Shown in pieces: positions 1 through 7,973 of a DNA stretch of 22,403 nt (position 1 is the first letter of the stretch; each line of letters starts with the position of its first letter). The stretch is taken from contig JAICHN010000026.1 in the NCBI GenBank assembly GCA_025924845.1, positions 1 through 22,403 of the forward strand, read 5' to 3'. Both the position numbers and the translations under genes were made by a program. Under the pieces are notes generated by a model. That model had not been told where the DNA came from. It searched no databases and saw only the letters and a list, made by a program, of their open reading frames with translations. The DNA is from Chloroflexota bacterium (lineage in GTDB: Bacteria; Chloroflexota; UBA5177; JANWHV01).

Positions 1-769
1 GCAAAATGCACTCCTCCCCTACTGGTCCCTGGACCATGATCTCTCCGGCCGGATTGACCACGATCGACGCTCCAATGAAGCCTTTACCGCCCTCGAAGCC
101 CACCAAATTGGCGGTCACCACGAAAACGGCATGTTCCTCGGCCATGCTCTGGGCCAGACGATGCCAGCGCGCCACATTGGTCACCACGGCGCCGGTAAAG
201 CCGCGCGCGGGCGAGGCAACCGGAATGTAGACGATCTGGGCGCCGCCCAGGGCCAGTACGGTGCCCGTAATGGTATGCCAGGCGTCCTCGCAAATCAGCA
301 TCCCTACTCGGCCCGACCGCGTCTCGAAAGGGGTTAATTCTCGGCCGCGGTTTACATAACGCTTCTCATCGAACACACCGTAGGTGGGGAGGAAAATCTT
401 GCGATGGACATGGTGAATGACCGATTTTCCTTTTTCCCGACTGAGCGTAGCGTAGAGCACGGCATTATAGAGCCGGCTGTCGTGCCGTTCGGGAAAACCA
501 ACCACGATATCGAGAGGCGGCCGGTCGGGATGGGTAACCTGGCGGAACAGCGCGGTCAATTCGTCGAGAAACTGCTCGGCCGGGCGAGCCACCTCGGCCA
601 CGCCGCCCTGCAGAAAATAACCGGTCAGGGCCATTTCGGGCAGTACGAGGACATCCAGCGGCTCATCGCTCGCCTCGAGTTGGGCAAGCACGTCTCCGAG
701 GTGGGCCAGGGTAGCGGGGTAATCGCCCTTTTTCGGTCGAAGTTGCGCGACGGCCACATGCCATTCCAC
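1..769 (-). CDS. Nitrilase-superfamily carbon-nitrogen hydrolase, C-terminus cut by window edge
   Basis: About 256 residues are visible on the minus strand, starting at a GTG (769) 17 bases after the SPFH stop; no ATG start exists in frame, and an in-frame stop lies at 806-808. The nitrilase catalytic triad is present: Glu45 in LPEMALTGY, Lys124 in HRKIFLPTYGVFDE and Cys160 in LICEDAW. The family hydrolyses amides or nitriles through a Cys thioester. The K-x-F-L-P-T-Y-G-V-F-D-E stretch is most like the glutaminase domain of glutamine-dependent NAD synthetases and related stand-alone amidases. Whether an NAD synthetase domain follows cannot be seen because the gene runs off the left edge. It is the last visible gene of the minus-strand operon. 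Family assignment is firm; substrate is unknown. Confidence 0.9.
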   Translation of the reverse strand, partial: MEWHVAVAQLRPKKGDYPATLAHLGDVLAQLEASDEPLDVLVLPEMALTGYFLQGGVAEVARPAEQFLDELTALFRQVTHPDRPPLDIVVGFPERHDSRLYNAVLYATLSREKGKSVIHHVHRKIFLPTYGVFDEKRYVNRGRELTPFETRSGRVGMLICEDAWHTITGTVLALGGAQIVYIPVASPARGFTGAVVTNVARWHRLAQSMAEEHAVFVVTANLVGFEGGKGFIGASIVVNPAGEIMVQGPVGEECIL

Positions 770-786
770 TGCTTTGACTTCGCCCT

Positions 787-1800
787 TCAGCGTTTCGCGC
801 CGGAACTAAATTGTGCAATAGACGGCGGACCCTCATTCTGCTTGCCGTCGCTCAAGGATTTCTTGCCGCTCGGGCTAGGAGGATTCTCCTGAGTCGCCTG
901 AGTTACCTGGGCCAGGCTGGTCGCCAGGCCGGCCAGGCCGGCCATGTCGGCAGGGACGACCAGCACCTTGTTGGCCGGGTTTTCAGCCAGCTTCGGCAAC
1001 ATCTGCATGTACTGAAATTGCATGGCCTCGGGGGTGGCGCCGGATGAATTGACTGCATCGAACACCAGGCGTACCGCCGCCGCCTGGGCCTCCTGAAGCG
1101 TGATCATAGCCTGACCATCGCCCTGGGCTCGCAGGATGGCCGCCTGCCGTTGCCCCTCGCTGGCCAGGATCATGGCCTTCTTATCACCGTCCGCCCGCAA
1201 GATAGCGGCCTGCGCCTCGCCCTCCGCCGTAAGAATGGCGGCGCGCTTATTCCGCTCGGCCTGCATCTGCTTCTCCATAGCCACCTGGATGTCCTTGGGC
1301 GGGGCGATGTCCTTGAGTTCCACACGTGTAATGCGCACTCCCCAGTTCTCGGTCACCTCATCCAGAACGGAGCGAAGGCGCATGTTGATTTCATCGCGGC
1401 TGGTGAGGCTGGTATCGAGGGTAAGGCTACCCATAACGTTACGAAGCGTAGTCTGGGCGATCTGCTCCATGGCGGGCAAGAGATTGGCGACCTGATAGGT
1501 GGCGCTCTTGGGGTCCAGGATCTGATAGTAGATCACGCTGGTCACGTTAATCGTGACGTTATCAGAGGTGATCACCGGCTGCGGCTGAAAGCTTACCACC
1601 TGCTCCCGCAGGTCCAGCAGCGGTAACATGCGATCGACGAAGGGGATGACCACGGTCAATCCACTGCCCGCCGATCGGTGGTAATTTCCCAGACGCTGAA
1701 TGATTCCCACTCGCGCCTGTGGGACGATGCGGAACGTCTGGACCAGCAGGGTCACGAACGCGATGACGATCAAGCCAATCGCGATTTCCAATCCAGTCAT
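787..1800 (-). CDS. SPFH/band 7 (stomatin-prohibitin) membrane protein
   Basis: This 337-residue protein has one N-terminal transmembrane helix (about residues 5-27). The band 7 domain follows (about 28-200), including RVGIIQRLGNYHRSAGSGL, the DPKSATYQVANL segment and GVRITRVELKDI. Next comes a long alanine/glutamine/glutamate-rich coiled-coil helix (about 195-260: AERNKRAAILTAEGEAQAAI and the following repeats), and the tail is Ser/Pro-rich and disordered. It matches the QmcA/slipin type, which forms large membrane-bound oligomers or rafts. Its start ATG overlaps the NfeD stop (ATGA), so the two are translationally coupled. SPFH-NfeD pairing is a widespread operon in which NfeD partners the SPFH protein. 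The precise cellular role is not deducible. Confidence 0.93.
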   Translation of the reverse strand: MTGLEIAIGLIVIAFVTLLVQTFRIVPQARVGIIQRLGNYHRSAGSGLTVVIPFVDRMLPLLDLREQVVSFQPQPVITSDNVTINVTSVIYYQILDPKSATYQVANLLPAMEQIAQTTLRNVMGSLTLDTSLTSRDEINMRLRSVLDEVTENWGVRITRVELKDIAPPKDIQVAMEKQMQAERNKRAAILTAEGEAQAAILRADGDKKAMILASEGQRQAAILRAQGDGQAMITLQEAQAAAVRLVFDAVNSSGATPEAMQFQYMQMLPKLAENPANKVLVVPADMAGLAGLATSLAQVTQATQENPPSPSGKKSLSDGKQNEGPPSIAQFSSGAKR

Positions 1801-2300
1801 AGCGGCGGCTCCTTCCGCGGCATAGCGTCGTCTCCGAGGGGCAAGTCCGGTAAATGCCCCGATTCAGTAGGTGGGCTGACGTGTAGGGTTAATCCGTGTA
1901 CAAACATGACCCGTACGGCGGCCCCTGTCGGGATTGTGGTGCCCGGCGGATACGCGCGGGCCGACCAGAACTCGCCCGCTCCCAATTTCACCAGGCCGCC
2001 GCTGTCCGTTACTTCCTGTTCGACCACGGCGGCACGATCAACCAGGCGCCCGTGGCCGGTGAGTTGGAGACGCGGTCTGGCGCCGCCCAGACGGGCAATC
2101 GTACGGGGGCGGACCAGTGTCAAAAGCACGGCGGTCAAGGGAATGAAAAATACCAACTGCAGCAGAAATGGGAGGCCTAACGCCGCCAAAACGGCGGTAA
2201 GGGCCGCCGCCACCCCAATATAGACAAGGATGAACGCATTGCCGAACACTTCGCCAACCAGAGCCAACGCGGCAATGGCGAGCCAGATAATCCACGGCAC
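1797..2300 (-). CDS. NfeD-family membrane protein
   Basis: This 167-residue protein starts at GTG (2300), preceded by AAGGAGGA at a good spacing. The N-terminal half is hydrophobic, with about three membrane segments (residues 3-20, 25-45 and 47-63), rich in Ala/Leu/Val with the typical GEVFGNAFILVYIGVAAALTA pattern split by a short loop. The C-terminal half (about 78-150) is a small soluble beta domain of OB-fold type, with LTGHGRLVDRAAVVEQEV, then GLVKLGAGEFWSARA and the terminal VRVMFVHGLTLHV. This is the short NfeD class without the serine-protease domain. It lies 15 bases after the aminotransferase stop and overlaps the SPFH gene by four bases. NfeD proteins are thought to act with SPFH partners in membrane organisation or quality control. 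Confidence 0.9.
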   Translation of the reverse strand: MPWIIWLAIAALALVGEVFGNAFILVYIGVAAALTAVLAALGLPFLLQLVFFIPLTAVLLTLVRPRTIARLGGARPRLQLTGHGRLVDRAAVVEQEVTDSGGLVKLGAGEFWSARAYPPGTTIPTGAAVRVMFVHGLTLHVSPPTESGHLPDLPLGDDAMPRKEPPL

Positions 2301-2315
2301 CCGCGTCCTCCTTGA

Positions 2316-3503
2316 TCAGGACGCTGTTAGCGTCTCCCTGATCCGTGTCAGGCCGGTCACAATCGACTGCATATCGCATGCATAGGACAGGCGCAAGTGG
2401 CCTGCCGTGCCGAACGCCTCCCCCGGTACAGTTGCTACGTACGCCTTCTCCAACAAATACCCGGCCAGGTCCAGGGACGACGAAATTGCGGTACCGCCAA
2501 TCGTGCGCCCAAGCACCCCCTCCACGTTGGGAAAGACATAGAACGCCCCGGCGGGGGTCGCGCAGCGCACTCCCGGAATCTCGTTTAACAACCGCACAAT
2601 GACATCGCGGCGTTCCTTAAAAGCGTGGGCCATCTCGTCCACGGCGTTCTGTGATCCCTGAAATGCCTCCACGGCGGCGTACTGGGCGATGGAGGAAGCA
2701 TTCGAGGTACTGTGGCTTTGGATGCCGTTCATGGCCTTAATTACGGCCAGGGGCCCGGCCGCGTAGCCAATCCGCCAGCCGGTCATGCTGTACGACTTCG
2801 ATGCGCCGTTAATCAGGATCGTGCAATCGGTGAGTGCGGGGACCGCCGACGCGAAGCTGACGCTGGGGCCGGCGTAGCTGATTCGCTGATAGATCTCGTC
2901 ACTGATCACGCCTACCCCGGCGGGCTCCAGCACCTCGCCGAGGGCGCGCAGCTCATCGGCCGAGTAGACGCTGCCCGTTGGATTACTGGGTGTGTTGAGC
3001 ACCAGAAGTTTGGTACGCGGGGTAAGGGCGGCGTGTAAGTCGGAAGGGAGCAACTTGAAATCCTGGTCCTCACGGGTGGGAACAATGACCGGAACGCCGC
3101 CCGCCAGTAAGACCTGCGCTTCGTAGCTGACCCAGTACGGGGCGGGAATAATCACCTCGTCACCGGGATCGAGCAGCACTTGAAAAGCGTTGAACAGCGC
3201 TTCTTTTGCCCCGTTGGTCACCACGATTTGTTCTGGAGAATAGCTCAGGCCGAGGTCGGCGCGCATGCGAGCGGCAATGGCGGCACGCAACTCCGGAATG
3301 CCGTTTACCGCCGTGTACTTCGTGTGCCCAGCCTCAATTGCCGCGACGCCCGCCTGGGCGATAGGCGCGGGAGTAGGAAAATCGGGCTCACCGGCGCCGA
3401 ATGATATGACCGGGAATCCATCCCGGCGCATTGCCTTTTGTCGCGCGTCGATGGCCATGGTGGCCGAGGGCGCGATCGCCGATAACCGTCCGCTGATTTT
3501 CAC
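2316..3503 (-). CDS. Class I PLP-dependent aminotransferase (aspartate aminotransferase-like)
   Basis: I chose the GTG at 3503 (395 residues) over the in-frame ATG at 3524 because GAGAGAGGTGG sits just upstream of the GTG and would otherwise be coding. Fold-type I features are clear: SFGAGEPDFPTP near the N-terminus, NGAKEALFNAF, LLVLNTPSNPTGSVYS, the ISDEIYQRISYAG aspartate that contacts the pyridine nitrogen, and the Schiff-base lysine in GASKSYSMTGWRIGYAAG. A phosphate/substrate arginine lies in HLRLSYA near the end. This is the thermophilic/Gram-positive-type aspartate aminotransferase subgroup (I-gamma/AspC-like), which interconverts aspartate and oxaloacetate with 2-oxoglutarate/glutamate. 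Some members prefer aromatic amino acids or prephenate. The gene lies upstream of nfeD in the same operon. Specificity is an inference from family resemblance. Confidence 0.92.
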   Translation of the reverse strand: MKISGRLSAIAPSATMAIDARQKAMRRDGFPVISFGAGEPDFPTPAPIAQAGVAAIEAGHTKYTAVNGIPELRAAIAARMRADLGLSYSPEQIVVTNGAKEALFNAFQVLLDPGDEVIIPAPYWVSYEAQVLLAGGVPVIVPTREDQDFKLLPSDLHAALTPRTKLLVLNTPSNPTGSVYSADELRALGEVLEPAGVGVISDEIYQRISYAGPSVSFASAVPALTDCTILINGASKSYSMTGWRIGYAAGPLAVIKAMNGIQSHSTSNASSIAQYAAVEAFQGSQNAVDEMAHAFKERRDVIVRLLNEIPGVRCATPAGAFYVFPNVEGVLGRTIGGTAISSSLDLAGYLLEKAYVATVPGEAFGTAGHLRLSYACDMQSIVTGLTRIRETLTAS

Positions 3504-3574
3504 TGAACACCCACCTCTCTCCATAAATCATAGCGCGGTGGGCACGGCTGTCAATGTCTGGAGCGAGAGGGCAA

Positions 3575-4063
3575 CTAGCGGCCGGCAGCGGCGCCCGCGT
3601 CAATCAGCAGTTGGCGGACGCCCGCGTCATCGTAGAGGTATTCCCGCTTGCCGGCTTCGATCGGCTCGTTCGGGGCCGTGGGAACCTGAAAGGTTACGAG
3701 CACTTCGTCCGGCAACTCGACGATCAAGATAGTGGACGCCTGTAGGAGGTCGCACTGAGCGCCAAGGGCAGCCAGGAAATCCCGATAGGCGCCGATCACT
3801 CTCCGCACAAACGAGCCGGAGGCTTGTAACGGCTGGTCGCCCGTCCCAAAACGACTTTCCGCTCCGCCGGGCTGACGCACCATACTCTGAACGTCCGCAA
3901 GCGGGAAGGGGATAGCCTCCATCAGCCGTCCGCCCTGGGTTACCCGTCCCACGAAGCCGTCATCGAGTTCACAAAGAAGGAGATCTTCAAAGCCGTACTG
4001 GTCAAGGTAGCGGCCAATAGCGCCAAGGCCCAATTGGTAGCTGGGTTGCGTCAACCGCTGCAT
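3575..4063 (-). CDS. Conserved-looking hypothetical protein, 162 residues
   Basis: I do not recognise this family. The ATG is preceded by AGGGAGAGG and a strong promoter lies 55-85 bases upstream, so expression is well supported. The protein is soluble, with no signal peptide or membrane helix. Its N-terminal half is predicted mixed alpha/beta (QLGLGAIGRYLDQYGFEDLLLCELDDGFVG split across a strand and helix). A central helix contains GSFVRRVIGAYRDFLAALGAQ, and the C-terminal part reads ILIVELPDEVLVTFQV followed by a KREYLYDDAGVRQLL helix. It lacks recognisable catalytic or metal-binding motifs. It is the first gene of the five-gene minus-strand run, with 71 bases to the aminotransferase. A role linked to the SPFH/NfeD membrane genes is possible but only guilt by association. 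Confidence 0.75.
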   Translation of the reverse strand: MQRLTQPSYQLGLGAIGRYLDQYGFEDLLLCELDDGFVGRVTQGGRLMEAIPFPLADVQSMVRQPGGAESRFGTGDQPLQASGSFVRRVIGAYRDFLAALGAQCDLLQASTILIVELPDEVLVTFQVPTAPNEPIEAGKREYLYDDAGVRQLLIDAGAAAGR

Positions 4064-4118
4064 CAGAAGTACCTCTCCCTAGGCGCGAACTACCTCGGAA
4101 TGTGGCCTTAGTGGTTCA

Positions 4119-4147
4119 AGTATACGAGCCGAGTGAAGGGCTTACAA
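4119..4147 (-). promoter_or_regulatory. Sigma-70-type promoter for the minus-strand operon
   Basis: On the minus strand the -35 box TTGTAA (4147-4142) and the -10 box TATACT (4124-4119) are separated by exactly 17 bases. Transcription would start near 4112, giving a leader of about 50 bases before the hypothetical gene's ATG. No rival promoter of equal quality is visible upstream of the aminotransferase, so this may serve the whole five-gene run. Confidence 0.7.
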
Positions 4148-4241
4148 GCACCAATCGGGTGCCGAGGCGAAGCATTGCCGCAGATCCGGTATAACTTCTA
4201 ACGTGGGTGTGTACTGTGTAACACTCACCGGAAGGAGGACC

Positions 4242-4688
4242 ATGCGATTTTCCGCCAAAACCCGTTACGGGCTATTGGCCCTGATGGATATGGCGCTTCA
4301 CCAGGAGGGCGGCACGGGTAGCCGCCTTACCACACGTGAAATCGCGGCTCATCAGGGTATTCCCGAGCGGTTCCTCGAGCAGCAAATCACGGCGCTCAAG
4401 AACGCCGGTTTAGTGGCGAGCCACCGAGGCGCGCACGGCGGCTGCTCCCTGGCCCGCCGAGCGGACGAGATCACCGTTCTGGATGTCATAGAGGCGCTGG
4501 AGGGTTCGCCGCTCGAACTGGAGCGGGTTGCAGGCGTGGAGGAAGGTCCGGCGGGCGGCGCCATCACGGAGCTGTGGGCGCGGGCGCACGCGGCGCTGGT
4601 CGCTCTATTCGGCGAAATAACCGTTGCCGGCCTGGCCGAGCGCGAGGCTGAACTGCGGGCGGGCGGCGCTGTCATGTTCTATGTATAA
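4242..4688 (+). CDS. Rrf2-family transcriptional regulator (CymR-like, no Fe-S cysteines)
   Basis: The ATG at 4242 is preceded by GGAAGGAGGACC and begins the canonical Rrf2 N-terminus MRFSAKTRYGLLALMDMA; an in-frame GTG upstream at 4203 lacks a ribosome site. Length is 148 residues. The winged helix-turn-helix occupies residues 1-75 (LTTREIAAHQGIPERFLEQQ as recognition region, then the glycine-rich wing RGAHGGCSLAR). A dimerisation helix (about 105-140) follows, with ITELWARAHAALVALF. IscR and NsrR use three conserved cysteines to bind an Fe-S cluster. This protein has only Cys68, in the wing, so it cannot hold such a cluster and resembles the CymR/cysteine-metabolism branch. No cysteine-synthesis gene is adjacent, so its regulon is unknown. 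Confidence 0.9.
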   Translation: MRFSAKTRYGLLALMDMALHQEGGTGSRLTTREIAAHQGIPERFLEQQITALKNAGLVASHRGAHGGCSLARRADEITVLDVIEALEGSPLELERVAGVEEGPAGGAITELWARAHAALVALFGEITVAGLAEREAELRAGGAVMFYV

Positions 4689-4723
4689 GACGCACGGGTG
4701 GGCGGGCAGCTACTGCGCCGTCA

Positions 4724-4732
4724 TGCTATACT
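4724..4732 (+). promoter_or_regulatory. Possible extended -10 promoter for DUF2007-accD-accA
   Basis: TG-C-TATACT (4724-4732) matches an extended -10 element. No convincing -35 box is present 16-18 bases upstream, which is tolerated by extended -10 promoters. It lies about 95 bases before the DUF2007 start, in the 138-base gap after the Rrf2 gene, and would drive the small gene and accD-accA. Confidence 0.4.
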
Positions 4733-4826
4733 TGTCCCCAACGTAGAAACAGAAACAGGTGTCGCGTACTCCGCACGCATTCCAGGTGGGGAAGCGGAAC
4801 GCCGCAAGGAATGTGTAACGAGGGGC

Positions 4827-5093
4827 ATGGCGCGGGATCACTGGATGCAGGTAGCTACCGCCTCATCGCAGATCGAAGCGGAAATGATGCGAAACCTTCT
4901 GACCGGTGAGGGCATTGCTTGCCTCGTGCAAACCAGCGATGCCGTAGCCTATTTGGGTGTGATCAGTCCGTGCAAGCTGCTGGTGCGGGATGAGGATATG
5001 GGACGGGCATCGGACTTTTTGCATGCCTGGAATGAGGCGGCGCCTGAAACCGATCACGAAATAGAGTACATGGACCAGGAATATGACGGTTAA
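4827..5093 (+). CDS. Small DUF2007-type (putative signal-transducing) protein
   Basis: I place the start at the ATG at 4827, eighty-eight residues, because CGAGGGGC sits directly before it and the family begins with this W-x-x-V-x-x-A segment; the longer open frame upstream reads unlike protein. The sequence DHWMQVATASSQIEAEMMRN, then LLTGEGIACLVQ, then LLVRDEDMGRASDFL is the typical DUF2007 pattern. That is a ferredoxin-like beta-alpha-beta domain that detects or mimics repeats of residues through an ACT-like fold. An acidic tail (PETDHEIEYMDQEYDG) follows. It lies 21 bases upstream of accD and is probably co-transcribed. No biochemical function is established for the family. Confidence 0.8.
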   Translation: MARDHWMQVATASSQIEAEMMRNLLTGEGIACLVQTSDAVAYLGVISPCKLLVRDEDMGRASDFLHAWNEAAPETDHEIEYMDQEYDG

Positions 5094-5114
5094 TATCCTG
5101 GCCGGGAGGTCGTC

Positions 5115-6059
5115 GTGAGAGAACTCCTCCGCCGTCGCCACCATCTTCCCTTACCCTTTGGCGAACAGCCGCATGCCGAGGAACCGGATCGGCTGTGGAT
5201 CCGCTGCCCTTCATGCAACGAACAGTTGTATGCCAAGGAGTACGTGGACAATCTTCGGGTCTGTCCAAAGTGTCGTTTCCACTTCCGACTCTCGGCTCAA
5301 GAGCGACTGGAGCTTTTGTTGGATCCAGGGAGCTTCGAAGAACTGGACCACAATCTCCGCGGCGCCGACCCGCTTTCCTTCCGAAGCGAGGGTCAAGCCT
5401 ATGCCGACAAAATCGCGGAATACGAGCGGAAGGCCGGCACCCCTGAGGCCGTGCTGTACGGGCTTGGCCTGATTGAGGAAATTTCGCTGGTCATCGCGGT
5501 CAGCAGCTTTGCCTTTCAGGGCGGCAGCATGGGCGTGGCCATGGGGGAAAAAATCGCCCGTGCCATCGATCTGGCGGTCAGCCGCCGATTGCCGTTCGTC
5601 TGTGTCTCGGCCACCGGCGGGGCCCGTCAGCACGAGGGCGTGTTCGCGCTGATGCAGATGGCCAAGACTACCGCGGCGCTCGCACGCCTGGGTAGAGTGG
5701 GCATGCCCTTTATCTCGCTGCTGACCGATCCCACGGTGGGCGGCGTGCCCGCGAGCTACGCCATGCTTGGCGATGTGAACATGGCCGAGCCGGGAGCGTT
5801 TATCGGATTCGCCGGGCCTCGGGTTATTGAGCAGGCAATTCGGCAGAAGTTGCCTCAGGGAACGGCAACCTCCGAATCCATGCTGGCCCACGGCATGATC
5901 GACATGGTATGCGCGCGGGCTGAGCTACGTAGTACCATCGCTCGGCTGCTGCGTCTGCTGACCAATGCGTCGTGCCGACGAGCCGCGGATCTTGTCTGGG
6001 GCGAGCAAGGCGCGATGAGCCGGGCCGGAGTGGGCGAGGGGCTGGGCATTGCCGAGTAG
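5115..6059 (+). CDS. accD: Acetyl-CoA carboxylase carboxyltransferase subunit beta
   Basis: AccD transfers the carboxyl group from carboxybiotin to acetyl-CoA in the first step of fatty acid synthesis, as an alpha2-beta2 complex with AccA. The 314-residue product starts at GTG after GGGAGG. It carries the N-terminal four-cysteine zinc ribbon: Cys31 and Cys34 (CPSC), Cys50 and Cys53 (CPKC). The crotonase-type carboxyltransferase core follows (about 100-290), with SSFAFQGGSMGVAMGEKI, the SATGGARQHEGVFALMQM oxyanion-hole motif, and LTDPTVGGVPASYAMLGDVN, then EPGAFIGFAGPRVIEQ. The usual motif is ASGGARMQEG; here Thr replaces Ser and QH replaces MQ, both mild changes. It overlaps accA by 11 bases. 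Confidence 0.96.
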   Translation: MRELLRRRHHLPLPFGEQPHAEEPDRLWIRCPSCNEQLYAKEYVDNLRVCPKCRFHFRLSAQERLELLLDPGSFEELDHNLRGADPLSFRSEGQAYADKIAEYERKAGTPEAVLYGLGLIEEISLVIAVSSFAFQGGSMGVAMGEKIARAIDLAVSRRLPFVCVSATGGARQHEGVFALMQMAKTTAALARLGRVGMPFISLLTDPTVGGVPASYAMLGDVNMAEPGAFIGFAGPRVIEQAIRQKLPQGTATSESMLAHGMIDMVCARAELRSTIARLLRLLTNASCRRAADLVWGEQGAMSRAGVGEGLGIAE

Positions 6060-7005
6060 CCTCGATTTCGAGACTCAACTAGCCGAATTGCAGGGAGAAC
6101 TCGAAAAGGTTCGTTCCGCCGCCAAGCCTGACGATGTCGACGCGGCGCGGAACGTGGAACGCCTTCAGCAGCGGCTGGATGATAGTTTGCGTGCAATCTA
6201 TACTCAGCTGAAGCCCTGGCAAAAGCTGCAAGTGGCGCGCCATAGCAGCCGGCCGCATCCCCTTGACTATCTCAGGCTGGCCTTTACCGACTTTGTGGAA
6301 TTGCACGGCGACCGTCGCTTCGGCGACGATCAGGCGATCGTGGGCGGGCCTGCCGCGCTCGATGGGCGATCGGTCATGGTCGTGGCGCACCAAAAGGGTC
6401 GCGATACGCGAGAAAATGTCAGTCGGAATTTCGGCATGCCCGGCCCGGAGGGATTCCGTAAGGCCCAGCGTCTGTTCCATTTGGCCGAAAAGCTGGGTTT
6501 GCCGGTGATCACGATGATTGATACGCCGGGGGCCAACGTGGGCGTGGCCGACGAGGAGCGCGGCCAGGTCGAAGCGATCGCCAGTTCAATCGCGGCCATG
6601 TGTTCGCTCCGCGTGCCCATCGTATCAGTGGTGACGGGTGAGGCCAATAGCGGCGGCGCCCTGGCCATCGGAGTGGCGGACCGCGTGTTGATGCTCGAAT
6701 ACAGTACGTATTCCGTAGCATCACCCGAGGCGGCAGCGACTATTCTCTGGCGTAACGCGCAAAAGGCGGCCGAAGCGGCGGAGACCATGCGCATCACGGC
6801 TCAGGACATGCTCGAGTTCGGAATCATCGATCGCATCGTGCCCGAACCGTTAGGCGGTGCGCACCGCGATGCGCCCGCGATGGCGCTGGCCTTGCGCGAC
6901 GCCCTGATCGAGGAGGTAAACGGGCTGGTAGGGCTTGGCACCACTGAGTTGGTCGAGTCCCGCTATCTGCGGTATCGGCACCTGGGGCCATACCGGGAAG
7001 ACTAA
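6049..7005 (+). CDS. accA: Acetyl-CoA carboxylase carboxyltransferase subunit alpha
   Basis: AccA partners AccD in the carboxyltransferase. The 318-residue product starts at a TTG inside accD; GAGGGG just upstream serves as ribosome site, and the ATG at 6015 is out of frame. The N-terminal helical region LDFETQLAELQGELEKVR and the LKPWQKLQVARHSSRPHPLDY segment are typical, as are FVELHGDRRFGDDQAIVGG and the GRDTRENVSRNFGMPGPEG loop. Other family signatures are PVITMIDTPGANVGVADEER and the SGGALAIGVADRVLMLEYSTYSVASPEA segment. The biotin carboxylase and carrier subunits (AccC, AccB) are not in this window. The 96 bases between its stop and the convergent TetR gene show no strong terminator. 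Confidence 0.96.
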   Translation: MPSSLDFETQLAELQGELEKVRSAAKPDDVDAARNVERLQQRLDDSLRAIYTQLKPWQKLQVARHSSRPHPLDYLRLAFTDFVELHGDRRFGDDQAIVGGPAALDGRSVMVVAHQKGRDTRENVSRNFGMPGPEGFRKAQRLFHLAEKLGLPVITMIDTPGANVGVADEERGQVEAIASSIAAMCSLRVPIVSVVTGEANSGGALAIGVADRVLMLEYSTYSVASPEAAATILWRNAQKAAEAAETMRITAQDMLEFGIIDRIVPEPLGGAHRDAPAMALALRDALIEEVNGLVGLGTTELVESRYLRYRHLGPYRED

Positions 7006-7101
7006 TTAGCGGCTCAGCCACGTTGGCGCATTTTCCAAGGCAGGTTTCCTACACGCACCCGCGGACGTATGTCGAGCTATTTAGTGTGGCGCCGCGACAG
7101 C

Positions 7102-7860
7102 TCACGGCTCCCGGATCAGCCGGTCGAGCCACTCCGCGAGCAAGCCGTGCTCGGCGGGCGTGAAGGCAGCGGCCGCCGTGGGCAGCAGGACCTTGAGGGC
7201 GACGGCATAGGCGACCGCACGGCGCGATGATCCGCCCTCGGCGGCCCCACTGGAGCCTGTTGCGTCCGTGGTCACCGCCGCAAAGATCGCCTCGCGGGTC
7301 AGGGTTGATACGGCGAGATCGCGCTCCGCGTCCTCGGCGGCGATGAGAGTGAGGACCACGCCGACGCCCGCAGCGTGGATCAGGCGCGCGGCGCGATCCA
7401 CGCCGACGCGCAGCCTGCCCGCCGCGGCCACGCGCCGCAGCTGCCCCTCCAGGAGATTGCGCGCCTCGCCGGCCGCGGTGGGCATGGGTCCAGGTCGAGG
7501 ATTACCGTACATGAGCGCGTAGAGGGCAGGGTTAGCGAGGCCGAAGCTGATGTGCGCGTCCCACCCGGCGCGCAAATCCGCCACGGGGTCCTCCGTGCTG
7601 GCCAGCACAACCTTGTCCTTCACATAGCGGGTGAACCCGTCCTCCGCGACCGCGTCGAGCAAGCCGCGCATGTCGCCGAACTGGCGGTAGATGGTCGGGG
7701 GCTGCACCTCGGCGGCGGCGCTGACCGCCCGCGTGGACACCGCCTCCCGCCCGCCCTCGGCCAGCAGTCTCGCGGCGGCCCGCAAGATCCGATCGCGAGG
7801 ATTCGGCGACTCGATGAGCTCGTGGTTGAGCGTGCCAGACCTGTCATCAATGCTGTCCAC
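7102..7860 (-). CDS. TetR-family transcriptional regulator
   Basis: This 252-residue protein starts at GTG with AAAGGA about ten bases upstream. The TetR N-terminal DNA-binding domain lies at about residues 20-70: PRDRILRAAARLLAEGG, then STRAVSAAAEVQPPTIYRQF, the recognition helix, then GDMRGLLDAVAEDGF. The remainder is a helical ligand-binding/dimerisation domain; its signal molecule cannot be inferred. It is divergent from the PdxI-like reductase with 234 bases between coding starts. That gap contains a palindrome overlapping the reductase promoter, so this protein most likely represses the reductase and perhaps itself. The C-terminal half is unusually alanine-rich, in keeping with the higher GC content of this two-gene cassette. 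Confidence 0.9.
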   Translation of the reverse strand: MDSIDDRSGTLNHELIESPNPRDRILRAAARLLAEGGREAVSTRAVSAAAEVQPPTIYRQFGDMRGLLDAVAEDGFTRYVKDKVVLASTEDPVADLRAGWDAHISFGLANPALYALMYGNPRPGPMPTAAGEARNLLEGQLRRVAAAGRLRVGVDRAARLIHAAGVGVVLTLIAAEDAERDLAVSTLTREAIFAAVTTDATGSSGAAEGGSSRRAVAYAVALKVLLPTAAAAFTPAEHGLLAEWLDRLIREP

Positions 7861-7944
7861 GGCTACGGTCCTTTCAGCGCAAAGGGCTGTCGCGGGCGAA
7901 CCCCTCTATTTGTAACAATGGTAACATCATAACGATATCATCGG

Positions 7945-7973
7945 TTGAGTTTCCATCGATAACGTGATATAGT
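7945..7973 (+). promoter_or_regulatory. Sigma-70 promoter for the aldo-keto reductase
   Basis: TTGAGT (7945-7950) and TATAGT (7968-7973) are separated by exactly 17 bases. Transcription would begin near 7980, about 115 bases before the reductase start. The -10 box and start site lie within the palindromic operator. Confidence 0.75.

Noticed and set aside
404..892. 162-residue plus-strand open frame at the left end
   Set aside because: It is antisense to the nitrilase and SPFH genes, whose catalytic motifs and start signals are clear.
4201..4228. GTGT...ACAC near-palindrome before the Rrf2 gene as an autoregulatory operator
   Set aside because: Only four bases of each arm match around an eight-base centre, too weak to support a site.
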